64,000 bases of DNA. Origin: Sphingobacterium sp. R2. Its GTDB lineage: Bacteria > Bacteroidota > Bacteroidia > Sphingobacteriales > Sphingobacteriaceae. The stretch covers positions 5,290,637 through 5,354,636 of the forward strand of contig NZ_CP142884.1 of NCBI RefSeq assembly GCF_040760075.1, given 5' to 3'. Shown in pieces: positions 16,625-24,639 of this stretch. Below the pieces are notes generated by a model. The model did no database searches. It saw only the letters and a program-made list of their open reading frames with translations, and was not told the origin of the DNA. Position numbers and translations under genes: made by a program. Position 1 is the stretch's first letter; each line of letters opens with the position of its first letter.

Positions 16625-16786
16625 CTTAGGTCAAAAGATGCACTGGAGGAGCCAAGTTATTCGTCGGCACATCACACAGCGGCAGCAATTTTGACCAAAT
16701 TCGATTCTGGTACGGTGTAAAGTCTTCACAGGTTTCCCCTGCCAGGGATCGGTCAAAACAGACTAGTAACCGTATTAACCATTCAT
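16625..16786 (+). promoter_or_regulatory. Structured 5' leader with alternative pairing and an 18-codon upstream ORF
   Basis: GGTCAAAA occurs at 16629-16636 and 16751-16758, and its exact complement TTTTGACC at 16689-16696, so the middle segment can pair with either copy but not both. An ORF at 16638-16694 encodes MHWRSQVIRRHITQRQQF and stops inside the middle segment. Its Trp and Phe codons fit control of an aromatic amino acid permease. I do not recognise a known riboswitch. Regulation is inference; the complementary segments and ORF are directly visible. Confidence 0.4.
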
Positions 16787-18205
16787 ATGGAGAAACAGAA
16801 CAATAAGGAAGAGTTAAAGAGAGGTCTTCAAAATAGACACATCCAATTGATTGCCCTCGGTGGTGCAATCGGAACAGGCTTATTTTTAGGTATTGGAAAA
16901 GCAGCCACACTTGCTGGTCCGGCAGTTATACTAGGCTATGCTTTCGCTGGAATTATTGCTTTTTTTATTATGCGCCAATTGGGCGAGATGGTCGTTGAAG
17001 AGCCTGTTTCAGGAAGTTTTAGCTACTTCGCCAATAAATATTGGGGTTCTTTTGCTGGTTATGCTTCGGGCTGGAACTATTGGGTCCTGTATATTTTGGT
17101 GAGCATGGCCGAACTCACAGCAATAGGCGTTTATGTGCAGTTCTGGTGGCCTGAAATACCGCTATGGGCGTCAAGCTTATTTTTCTTCTTTGCGATCAAC
17201 GCCCTGAATCTGGCTTCCGTAAAAATATATGGGGAGACCGAATTTTGGTTTTCCATTATTAAAGTAGTCGCCATTATTGCAATGATTGTTTTTGGCGTTT
17301 ACCTGCTTCTCAGCGGTACGGGAGGAGACCAGGCAAGCCTCAGCAACCTGACTTCACATGGTGGCTTCTTCCCCAAAGGCTGGTTTAACGAAACATCGGA
17401 TGGAAATTTTGAAGGTCTACTTTCGGCCATGGCATTGATTATGTTTTCTTTTGGCGGACTGGAATTGGTCGGTATTACCGCTGCTGAAGCCGAACATCCC
17501 GAAAAGAACATCCCCAAAGCGACCAACCAGGTGATCTATCGGATCTTAATTTTTTACGTAGGTGCTTTGATCATTCTTTTCTCTTTAACGCCATGGACAA
17601 ATATCACCGCCGATACAAGTCCCTTTGTATTGGTGTTTGACAAACTCAATGGATTTGAATTTACCCTCTTTGGAAAGACCTTCTATTTTACAAAAATTAT
17701 TGCAAATGCACTAAATCTTATTGTCCTCACAGCGGCGTTGTCTGTCTATAACAGCAGTGTATACAGCAACAGTAGAATGTTATATGGATTGGCAGAACAG
17801 GGGAATGCTCCTCGTTTTCTTTCGAAACTCAACAAAAACCATGCACCTATCAATGCAATTTTGGTCTCGGCATTGTTCGCTGCGATCTGTGTATTTATCA
17901 ACTATGTCGCACCAAAAAATGCACTGGAGATTTTAATGTCACTGGTGGTTTCTTCACTGATTATTAACTGGGTCATGATTTCTATAACACATCTGTACTT
18001 TAGAAAGAATAAACTCGATGCGCATTTACAAACCAAATTCCCATCTTTTCTATATCCATTGAGTAATTACATCTGTTTGGTCTTCTTAATTGCCATGCTC
18101 GGCATTATGTGGCTAACAGGCATGAAGCTACCGGTAGAATTGATTCCTGCTTGGCTAGTATTACTCTATGTGAGTTATATTTTGATCAAAAGAAAGAAAT
18201 CTTAG
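16787..18205 (+). CDS. Aromatic amino acid permease of the PheP/AroP type
   Basis: A 472-residue APC-superfamily amino acid transporter with 12 membrane segments. It is very close to Escherichia coli PheP/AroP by eye: RGLQNRHIQLIALGGAIGTG, IMRQLGEMVVEEPVSGSF, GLELVGITAAEAEHPEKNIP and SRMLYGLAEQGNAPRF all have clear counterparts. These proteins import phenylalanine, tyrosine or tryptophan with protons across the inner membrane. The exact substrate cannot be fixed from sequence. The gene stands alone between the feo terminators and a strong terminator at 18232, and is preceded by a leader that looks regulatory. Confidence 0.88.
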   Translation: MEKQNNKEELKRGLQNRHIQLIALGGAIGTGLFLGIGKAATLAGPAVILGYAFAGIIAFFIMRQLGEMVVEEPVSGSFSYFANKYWGSFAGYASGWNYWVLYILVSMAELTAIGVYVQFWWPEIPLWASSLFFFFAINALNLASVKIYGETEFWFSIIKVVAIIAMIVFGVYLLLSGTGGDQASLSNLTSHGGFFPKGWFNETSDGNFEGLLSAMALIMFSFGGLELVGITAAEAEHPEKNIPKATNQVIYRILIFYVGALIILFSLTPWTNITADTSPFVLVFDKLNGFEFTLFGKTFYFTKIIANALNLIVLTAALSVYNSSVYSNSRMLYGLAEQGNAPRFLSKLNKNHAPINAILVSALFAAICVFINYVAPKNALEILMSLVVSSLIINWVMISITHLYFRKNKLDAHLQTKFPSFLYPLSNYICLVFLIAMLGIMWLTGMKLPVELIPAWLVLLYVSYILIKRKKS

Positions 18206-18231
18206 TGCACAGAACCTCGATCTTATCAATA

Positions 18232-18268
18232 AAAACAGCCTGATTCATTGGATGAATCAGGCTGTTTT
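18232..18268 (+). terminator. Terminator after the aromatic permease
   Basis: Perfect 17-base inverted repeat from AAAACAGCCTGATTCAT to its complement, with a TGG loop and T-run. It can act in both directions. Confidence 0.85.
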
Positions 18269-18332
18269 GCTAAAATTTAAAGCGGGTATTCCTCCTCGAG
18301 AATAGCAAATTCATCATTGTCGCTCCAACTAA

Positions 18333-19397
18333 CTAAAACAATCCCAGCTGTGTCCCCGCATCGGGTAAGCGGAAAAGATCCCTTCTCAAGGATGGAAGCG
18401 TCCCATTATTCATATATTTCTTGACGGAAAGCTTGAATAAATGCTGTAAACTCTCGGCCATATGGCCATCCCCTTTTATCCTCCGTCCGAAATCGGTATC
18501 GTTAATCTTTCCGCCATGGCAGGCTTCAATCCAATGTAATACCTTTTCAGCACGATCAGGATAATTCTGATAGAGCCAATCTTTAAAGATACCACCGATC
18601 TGTCCATTGAGCCGCACAATGGTATAAGAGGCCGTAATGGCTCCCGCATCTGCCCCTGAGCGAATCAGATCTGAAATCTCATCACTATTGATCCCCGGAA
18701 CAATTGGCGCCATCATCAGCATGACGGGTACACCTATCGCTGTTAATCCCTCGATCAGCTTCAATCGTGCCGATGCCGTTGCAGTACGGGGTTCCATTTT
18801 CTGGCGTACCTCCTCGCGTAACGAATTGATGGTTACGGCAACAGAAACCAAATTGTGCGCTGCAAGCTCACGCAAAAGATCAAAATCCCGCCGCATCAGT
18901 ACATTTTTGCTGATAATAGAGACCGGATGCTGGTATTTGACCATCAATTCTAAAAGTGAACGTGTGATACCCAGCTTCCGTTCAATAGGTTGATAACAGT
19001 CTGTATTGCCGGAAAGCATAATCAAATCGGGCTGATAGCTCGATTTTCTAAACTCCTGTTCGAGAAGCTGAGCGGCATTATGTTTTACCAGGATCTTACG
19101 CTCAAAATCCATTCCTGCACTAAAACCCCAATACTCATGCGAATTGCGCGCATAACAATAAATACACCCATGTTCACAGCCCTGATAGGGGTTAATGGAT
19201 CTTTCAAAACGGAGATCCGGACTATTTGACTTAGAAATAATGGATTTTGGATGTGTCGGAATAAATTGTGTTTTTTCGGCCCCCAAAAACTCCTCATCCA
19301 GCCCTTCAACATGCTCCTGTACGTATTGGTTAGAAAAAAATTTGTTATTGGGATTGATCTGTGCCCCTCTACCCTTGAAATATTCCGACGAATTCAT
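18333..19397 (-). CDS. Radical SAM protein of the PA0069 family
   Basis: A 354-residue protein. Its iron-sulfur motif is GCEHGCIYCYARN, with cysteines 74, 78 and 81 (C-x3-C-x2-C) binding a 4Fe-4S cluster that cleaves S-adenosylmethionine. The flanking text NPYQG before and SHEYWGFSAGMDFE after is characteristic of the PA0069 / Rv2578c group, relatives of spore photoproduct lyase with no established reaction. It is a lone gene on the reverse strand, convergent with the permease. A role in DNA or nucleotide repair is sometimes suggested by the lyase relationship but is not shown here. Confidence 0.88.
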   Translation of the reverse strand: MNSSEYFKGRGAQINPNNKFFSNQYVQEHVEGLDEEFLGAEKTQFIPTHPKSIISKSNSPDLRFERSINPYQGCEHGCIYCYARNSHEYWGFSAGMDFERKILVKHNAAQLLEQEFRKSSYQPDLIMLSGNTDCYQPIERKLGITRSLLELMVKYQHPVSIISKNVLMRRDFDLLRELAAHNLVSVAVTINSLREEVRQKMEPRTATASARLKLIEGLTAIGVPVMLMMAPIVPGINSDEISDLIRSGADAGAITASYTIVRLNGQIGGIFKDWLYQNYPDRAEKVLHWIEACHGGKINDTDFGRRIKGDGHMAESLQHLFKLSVKKYMNNGTLPSLRRDLFRLPDAGTQLGLF

Positions 19398-19556
19398 AGG
19401 TTAAAATTACTAATTATTTTAGTAAAAACAAAGCGATTCATAGTTATTTGAACTCTTAACCTTCAGGTATAAAACCAAAAAATGCTATTAAATAAGCCGA
19501 TCAAACTCACCAACGCGATAGTAAATTTAATGGATAGCATATAGAATGGATAAAAA

Positions 19557-19588
19557 AATCCCTATACTGCCGTTACAGTATAGGGATT
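19557..19588 (-). terminator. Terminator after mnmA
   Basis: Perfect 13-base inverted repeat AATCCCTATACTG / CAGTATAGGGATT with loop CCGTTA. An A-run on its 5' side becomes a T-run on the reverse strand, about 35 bases beyond the mnmA stop. Confidence 0.85.
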
Positions 19589-19623
19589 AAAATTCTTATG
19601 CTAGATCTCAATCCAGCTTCTTC

Positions 19624-20715
19624 TTATTTCATTAAGAAACCACCACCGAGTAGATCATTGCCTTCATAGAAAACGGCCGATTGCCCTGGAGCAATACCTT
19701 TTACATTATGCACAAAGTCGATGCGGACTTTATCTCCTTCTTGCGAAATGGTAGACAATGCACCGGAATCTTTATAACGCACTTTTGAGATGGCTTCCAT
19801 CGGTTGATCCAGTCCGGCATATTTCACAAAATTCACATTGCGAACATAGGCATGTGACTTTTCAAGTTCATGTTCTTCACCCAATACCACCGTATTACTC
19901 TCTGGAAGGATTTCGATCACAAACATCGGTTTACCCAACGCGATACCTAATCCCTTGCGTTGACCAATAGTGAAATAAGGGTAGCCAATATGTTGACCGA
20001 CGACGGTACCATCGGAAAGGATAAAATTACCCGGACCAATCTGTTGATCCAAAGTAGGTACTTTGTGTCTCAGAAAAGCACGGTAGTCGTTGTCAGGTAC
20101 GAAACAGATTTCATAACTCTCCGACTTATTGGCCAGTTCCTTTTGTCCCATATCCAAGGCCATCTGACGAATTTCCTTTTTCGTGAAAGATCCTAATGGA
20201 AACTGGGTGCGCGCAAGATTCTCTTGTGAAACGCCCCATAGAACGTAAGATTGATCTTTATTTTCATCCTTACCTTTTGATATCACATAGCGGCCATTGT
20301 CGTGCATGCGAATATTGGCATAGTGGCCTGTAGCGATAAATTCACAGTCCAATTTGTCAGCACGTTTCATTAAAGCCTCCCACTTGATATGTGTATTACA
20401 CAATACACATGGGTTCGGCGTCCGACCAGCAATATATTCTTCAACAAAATTATCAATTACAAAGTCTCCAAACTCGTCGCGTATATCTAATATATAGTGC
20501 GGGAAACCATAGTTTACGGCTAATGTGCGGGCGTCATTGATGCTATCAAGGCTACAACATCCGGTCTCTTTCGATGAACCACCTGCGGATGCATAATCCC
20601 ACGTCTTCATCGTGATACCGATAACCTCATATCCCTGTTCGTGGAGCATAACAGAAGCAACGGAGCTATCTACCCCTCCACTCATTGCAACTAAAACTCT
20701 TCCTCTTTTACTCAT
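19624..20715 (-). CDS. mnmA: tRNA-specific 2-thiouridylase
   Basis: A 363-residue enzyme that places sulfur on U34 of tRNA-Lys, -Glu and -Gln. The N-terminal PP-loop ATP pyrophosphatase motif SGGVDSS is at residues 12-18. The first catalytic cysteine lies in TPNPCVLCN, and the second, which carries the persulfide, in SESYEICFVPD. C-terminal beta domains (FTIGQRKGLGI, VRYKDSGA) are present and length is normal. It is a single gene, its start lying about 190 bases from the divergent tRNA-Phe genes. Confidence 0.97.
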   Translation of the reverse strand: MSKRGRVLVAMSGGVDSSVASVMLHEQGYEVIGITMKTWDYASAGGSSKETGCCSLDSINDARTLAVNYGFPHYILDIRDEFGDFVIDNFVEEYIAGRTPNPCVLCNTHIKWEALMKRADKLDCEFIATGHYANIRMHDNGRYVISKGKDENKDQSYVLWGVSQENLARTQFPLGSFTKKEIRQMALDMGQKELANKSESYEICFVPDNDYRAFLRHKVPTLDQQIGPGNFILSDGTVVGQHIGYPYFTIGQRKGLGIALGKPMFVIEILPESNTVVLGEEHELEKSHAYVRNVNFVKYAGLDQPMEAISKVRYKDSGALSTISQEGDKVRIDFVHNVKGIAPGQSAVFYEGNDLLGGGFLMK

Positions 20716-20859
20716 CTCTATTTATTGAAATGCAAAGATACAGCTTATTCCTTTTTCTCTATGTTAGTTTCTTGTAATTTTATCTCGATCAAAATCAACA
20801 TGTTCGAAAAAAGTGCGAAAATAATCTGCATAAAAGTTTTAGAATTCAAATTATCAGAC

Positions 20860-20867
20860 TATATTTG
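20860..20867 (+). promoter_or_regulatory. -7 promoter element for the tRNA-Phe pair
   Basis: TATATTTG is a perfect match to TAnnTTTG, 35 bases before the first tRNA. Confidence 0.6.
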
Positions 20868-20902
20868 CATCGCAATAGGGGAACAAACCCATAGCAAAAA
20901 GC

Positions 20903-20975
20903 GGTGCCATAGCTCAGCTGGTAGAGCAAAGGACTGAAAATCCTTGTGTCCCTGGTTCGAACCCAGGTGGCACCA
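20903..20975 (+). tRNA. tRNA-Phe (anticodon GAA), copy 1
   Basis: A 73-base cloverleaf. Acceptor GGTGCCA pairs with TGGCACC. The D arm is AGCTCAGCTGGTAGAGC, the anticodon loop CTGAAAA contains GAA, and the T arm is CCTGGTTCGAACCCAGG. CCA is not encoded. It is followed 42 bases later by an identical copy. Confidence 0.97.
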
Positions 20976-21017
20976 CGCTTCAATCTGATGATCACAGATT
21001 TAAATAAAAGGTCAACT

Positions 21018-21090
21018 GGTGCCATAGCTCAGCTGGTAGAGCAAAGGACTGAAAATCCTTGTGTCCCTGGTTCGAACCCAGGTGGCACCA
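21018..21090 (+). tRNA. tRNA-Phe (anticodon GAA), copy 2
   Basis: Identical in sequence to the copy at 20903, again without encoded CCA. A strong terminator follows within two bases, so the pair is one transcript. Confidence 0.97.
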
Positions 21091-21091
21091 C

Positions 21092-21125
21092 AAAAAAAGC
21101 TTGTTCATCTGAACAAGCTTTTTTT
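21092..21125. terminator. Terminator after the tRNA-Phe pair, bidirectional
   Basis: Perfect 16-base inverted repeat beginning AAAAAAAGCTTGTTCA with a 2-base loop and T-run. It also lies just beyond the stop of the convergent SDR gene at 21150 and can end the fucose operon. Confidence 0.88.
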
Positions 21126-21149
21126 GTTTTAAGAATACACAACGGTTTC

Positions 21150-21941
21150 TTACGATTCAGCGATAATTGATCGGTCTAGATGCACATACCCACCATCGAC
21201 ATGAATCAACTGTCCCGTTGTATGGCTCGACTTATCGGAAAGCAAAAAGACTGTTGTATCGGCAATTTCCGCAGCTGTTGTCATCCGATGCCCTAATGGA
21301 ATGCGATCGGTTATCTTTTTCAATGTCTCTTCTGGATTCGCTAAGGTCTGAATCCAGGTATCGTATTGGGGTGTTGCGCATTCAGCTACGATAATAGCAT
21401 TTACACGGATCGAGTAAGGCAACAGTTCTACAGCCCATTCCCGTGTAAGTGCATTACGTCCGCCATTGGATGCCGCATAGGCTGAGGTGTTGCCTTGACC
21501 TGTTTCGCCAGTTTTGGAAGAAATATTAACGATACTGCCCTTCGATGCTTTCAATGCATCCAAAGCATGATGTGCCATGAGGTAATAGTGAATTAAGTTC
21601 TTGTGCAACGAAGCAACAAATTTTTCGTAATTTCCAGATGCTAGTCCAACACCGTCATTCTGTCCAGCATTGTTCACCAAACCATCAATGCGACCGTACA
21701 CTTCCAATGTCTTTTGGACCGCCTTTTCACAATCTTCGGGCCTGGACAACTCTGCTTCAATACAGAGTGCCTCAATACCAAACTGTTGGATTTCTGCCTT
21801 TACTTTTTCATTATCGACCTGCTTACGGCCAACAATGACCGGAATAGCCTGTTCTTTAGCCAAAGCGAGGACTACTGCGCGTCCGATGCCTTTTGCTCCG
21901 CCGGTAACAATAATAACTTTATCTTTTAAATGAAGATCCAT
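21150..21941 (-). CDS. SDR-family oxidoreductase, probable L-fucose dehydrogenase
   Basis: A 263-residue short-chain dehydrogenase fold. Cofactor motif GGAKGIG is at about residues 15-21, NNAG at about 90-93, and the serine of NISSKTG is kept. The catalytic YxxxK reads Y-A-A-S-N, so the lysine is asparagine (codon AAT at 21465-21467), confirmed from the DNA. It is the last gene of the fucose operon, after a 180-base gap. In non-phosphorylative fucose breakdown an SDR oxidises L-fucose to its lactone, and this one is the candidate because the other SDR resembles the 2-keto-3-deoxy-L-fuconate enzyme. The altered motif leaves true activity uncertain. Confidence 0.75.
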   Translation of the reverse strand: MDLHLKDKVIIVTGGAKGIGRAVVLALAKEQAIPVIVGRKQVDNEKVKAEIQQFGIEALCIEAELSRPEDCEKAVQKTLEVYGRIDGLVNNAGQNDGVGLASGNYEKFVASLHKNLIHYYLMAHHALDALKASKGSIVNISSKTGETGQGNTSAYAASNGGRNALTREWAVELLPYSIRVNAIIVAECATPQYDTWIQTLANPEETLKKITDRIPLGHRMTTAAEIADTTVFLLSDKSSHTTGQLIHVDGGYVHLDRSIIAES

Positions 21942-22074
21942 AATACTTTTATTGAATGGTTTGATTCATTGATTGTGGTTAACATTCGCAACAATGAACT
22001 TGTTTCACTGGTTATCGATTAATTTATAGTGACGTCATTCGGCTCATTATCTGGCTTCATGACCAACAAAAACT

Positions 22075-22109
22075 TCAGCATGCTATTTTTCGTACTGATA
22101 ACATGCTGA
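22075..22109 (-). terminator. Possible internal terminator after the lactonase gene
   Basis: TCAGCATG / CATGCTGA arms (22075-22082 and 22102-22109) around a 19-base loop, followed on the reverse strand by AAGTTTTTG. It would reduce read-through into the terminal SDR gene. Confidence 0.45.
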
Positions 22110-22121
22110 CGCTTTTATTTG

Positions 22122-22949
22122 TTAAAGATTATACACACGTATAGCGTTCTCCGCCCAAAAGGCATTCTTTTCTGCAGCTGTAAATTGCCCCAATTTATTT
22201 TCGACGATGGCAATACTCTCCTCATAAGATGCTGCTAGAAGGCATACGGGCCAATCTGATCCATACATGATACGTTTCTTTCCAAAACATAAAAATATGT
22301 GTTCCACGTATTGTTTGAAATCATCCAGCTTCCACCCCTCCCAATCGGCCTCTGTAGCTAGCCCCGAAACTTTGCATACGACATTCGGAAAAGCGGCAAG
22401 CGCATCAATAAATACGGCCCACTCATCAAATTCCTTTGATTTGATGGGTGGCTTTGCAATATGATCCAACACAAACTGGAGGTTGGGATTTTGTCGTACA
22501 CAAGCCAGCGTTGAAGCGTAATGACGTGGGCGAATAAGCAGATCATACGTGTAACCATAGTCCGCCAAAGCTTTCAGCCCATTTAAGACTGCCGGACGGA
22601 TAAGAAAATCGGGATCCGCTTCCCCTTCAACAACATGACGAAATCCTTTGATGACTGCAGTCGACTGATACGCTTCCAATTGTTGGCGGATATCTTGGGC
22701 CTCAAGATCGATCCAGCCCACAACCCCTTTTATAAAAGAGTAATCGCGGGCCAATTGAATCAAATAAGCAGTTTCCTCGTCAGATTCTTGCGCCTGAACA
22801 GCAATGCTTCCGCCAAATCCATTCCGCTCCAGCAGGAACTGAATATCTAAAGGGGTAAAATCACGTTTTATAACTTGCATTTCTTCTGTGATCCAACTAT
22901 ATCTAATCGGATCGAATTTCCAGAAATGCTGATGGGTATCTATACGCAT
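22122..22949 (-). CDS. Amidohydrolase, probable L-fuconolactonase
   Basis: A 275-residue TIM-barrel hydrolase of the amidohydrolase-2 family from the ATG at 22949 (MRIDTHQHFWKFDP). The longer frame would overlap the upstream gene and adds residues with no family character. DTHQHFW is the first metal-binding strand, and LDHIAKPPI and MYGSDWPV are the later catalytic strands. Members close to this hydrolyse L-fuconolactone or L-rhamnonolactone to the acid. It lies 25 bases after the FAH-family gene in the fucose operon, matching step two of the pathway. Confidence 0.88.
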   Translation of the reverse strand: MRIDTHQHFWKFDPIRYSWITEEMQVIKRDFTPLDIQFLLERNGFGGSIAVQAQESDEETAYLIQLARDYSFIKGVVGWIDLEAQDIRQQLEAYQSTAVIKGFRHVVEGEADPDFLIRPAVLNGLKALADYGYTYDLLIRPRHYASTLACVRQNPNLQFVLDHIAKPPIKSKEFDEWAVFIDALAAFPNVVCKVSGLATEADWEGWKLDDFKQYVEHIFLCFGKKRIMYGSDWPVCLLAASYEESIAIVENKLGQFTAAEKNAFWAENAIRVYNL

Positions 22950-22974
22950 AATAAAAAGAAAACCTGATGAGCAA

Positions 22975-23832
22975 TTAGTTTTTTGAATAGGCGACAACTG
23001 TCTGACGGGATTCACCAAGACCATCAGCTCCTAATTCGATCACATCGCCAGGCTTCAAATAAATAGGCGGATTAAACCCTAGACCTACTCCTGCAGGTGT
23101 GCCTGTTGATATAACGTCGCCAGGCAACAGGGTCATAAATTGAGATACATACGATACAACATGTGCTACTGAAAAGATCAGATCTTTCGTATTTCCATCT
23201 TGATAGGTTTTTCCGTTTACCTTTAACCACAGACGTACGTTGTTGATATCTTTGATCTCCTCTTTTGTCGCCATAAAAGGTCCCATAGGTGCAAAAGTAT
23301 CACATCCTTTTCCTTTATCCCATGTACCACCGCGTTCCAGCTGATATTCACGCTCAGAAACATCGTTGTGTAATACATAACCAGCGACATAGTCCAACGC
23401 TTCACCTTCTTCTACATACGATGCTTTCTTACCGATCACAATACAAAATTCCACTTCCCAATCGGTCTTTAACGAGTCTTTGGGAATCATTACCTCGTCA
23501 TATGGACCAATCAACGATGTGGTCGATTTCAAGAAGATGATTGGTTCGGCCGGAATAGGAGCATTTGTTTCCTTGGCATGATCTAAATAATTTAATCCAA
23601 TACAAACAATTTTGGATGGGCGGGCAAATGGTGCTCCTATACGTTCGCTTTGGGGAACTTCAATTAACTTACCATCATTTGCTTTTACAAATTCTTCTAA
23701 ACGGGCTATACCATTCTCTGCAAAGAACTGTTCATCATAGTCACCGCCAAATGCGCTTACATCGTAATTTACGCCATCGATCTGAACACCGATCTTCTCT
23801 TTGCCTTGAGCTCCAAAACGTATTAATTTCAT
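22975..23832 (-). CDS. Fumarylacetoacetate hydrolase family protein, probable 2,4-diketo-3-deoxy-L-fuconate hydrolase
   Basis: A 285-residue FAH-fold enzyme. GLNYLDHAKETN, the metal ligands in DWEVEFCIVIG, the segment NDVSEREYQLERGGTWDKGKG, and STGTPAGVG are all family hallmarks. In the Xanthomonas-type fucose route a FAH enzyme cleaves 2,4-diketo-3-deoxy-L-fuconate to pyruvate and L-lactate, which fits this operon. It lies between the KDF-dehydrogenase-like SDR and the lactonase with short gaps. The substrate is inferred from the operon. Confidence 0.88.
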   Translation of the reverse strand: MKLIRFGAQGKEKIGVQIDGVNYDVSAFGGDYDEQFFAENGIARLEEFVKANDGKLIEVPQSERIGAPFARPSKIVCIGLNYLDHAKETNAPIPAEPIIFLKSTTSLIGPYDEVMIPKDSLKTDWEVEFCIVIGKKASYVEEGEALDYVAGYVLHNDVSEREYQLERGGTWDKGKGCDTFAPMGPFMATKEEIKDINNVRLWLKVNGKTYQDGNTKDLIFSVAHVVSYVSQFMTLLPGDVISTGTPAGVGLGFNPPIYLKPGDVIELGADGLGESRQTVVAYSKN

Positions 23833-23872
23833 GTTTATAGTATTGAGATAATAGATATTTATTTTTAGCTTA

Positions 23873-24637
23873 TTAATTATTCAATTTAATAAAACCACCA
23901 TCAATCGGGTAGTCATTTCCGGTTATAAAGGCTGCATCATCGCTGCACAGAAAGAGCGCTAATTTTGCAATTTCCTCCGGTTGTGCCATACGGCCTATTG
24001 GCTGGCTTGCCGATAACTTTTCAAACATCTCGTCCTCTTTGCCCGGATAATTTTTTGCGATAAATCCATCCACAAACGGGGTATGCACGCGTGCAGGCGA
24101 AATGCTATTGCAACGGATCCCATAGGCCATATAATCCCGCGCAACAGACATCGACATCGCATGGATAGCGCCCTTACTCATCGAATAAGCAAAACGGTCC
24201 GTGATACCCACCCATGCAGCAATTGAAGCGAGATTAAGGATTGCTCCTGAACCTTGCGCTTTCATTATAGGTACAACAGCAGATAAGGCATGATAAGCAC
24301 CTTTGACATTCACATTAAAAACACGGTCAAAATCTTCTGATTGACAATTTTCCAAATTACCCACATGAGCAATGCCAGCATTATTTACTAAAATATCAAT
24401 TTTTCCGATATTTTGTGCTATAGAACTAATTTCTTGCTGATCAGTTACATTGCATCGGTGAAGGGCAGCCTGTCCTCCTAAAGACACGATCTCGGTAACC
24501 ACAGCCTCGCCCCCCTCTTCATTTAAATCCAAAATATGAACTTTTGCTCCTTCTGCAGCAAATTGCAAACTGATGGCACGGCCTATCCCACTCCCTCCCC
24601 CTGTAATAACAGCTACTTTTTGTTCTAACTTTCCCAT
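23873..24637 (-). CDS. SDR-family dehydrogenase, probable 2-keto-3-deoxy-L-fuconate dehydrogenase
   Basis: A 254-residue classical SDR. TGGGSGIG (about 12-19) binds NAD(P), NNAG follows near 86-89, and the catalytic serine and Y-S-M-S-K (AYSMSKGAIHAM) are intact. SPARVHTPFVDGF resembles the substrate loop of ketodeoxyfuconate dehydrogenases and of the human DHRS6/BDH2 relatives. It is positioned between the fucosidase and the FAH hydrolase, whose substrate it would produce by oxidising C4 of 2-keto-3-deoxy-L-fuconate. It has a complete active site, in contrast to the other SDR of the operon. Confidence 0.88.
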   Translation of the reverse strand: MGKLEQKVAVITGGGSGIGRAISLQFAAEGAKVHILDLNEEGGEAVVTEIVSLGGQAALHRCNVTDQQEISSIAQNIGKIDILVNNAGIAHVGNLENCQSEDFDRVFNVNVKGAYHALSAVVPIMKAQGSGAILNLASIAAWVGITDRFAYSMSKGAIHAMSMSVARDYMAYGIRCNSISPARVHTPFVDGFIAKNYPGKEDEMFEKLSASQPIGRMAQPEEIAKLALFLCSDDAAFITGNDYPIDGGFIKLNN

Positions 24638-24639
24638 TT

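Noticed and set aside
16626..16910. Reverse-strand 94-residue frame over the permease leader
   Set aside because: No family features; it covers the structured leader and the permease start and is probably a chance frame.
22950..23024. Upstream extension of the lactonase
   Set aside because: It overlaps the FAH-family gene and lacks similarity; MRIDTHQHFW is the normal start.
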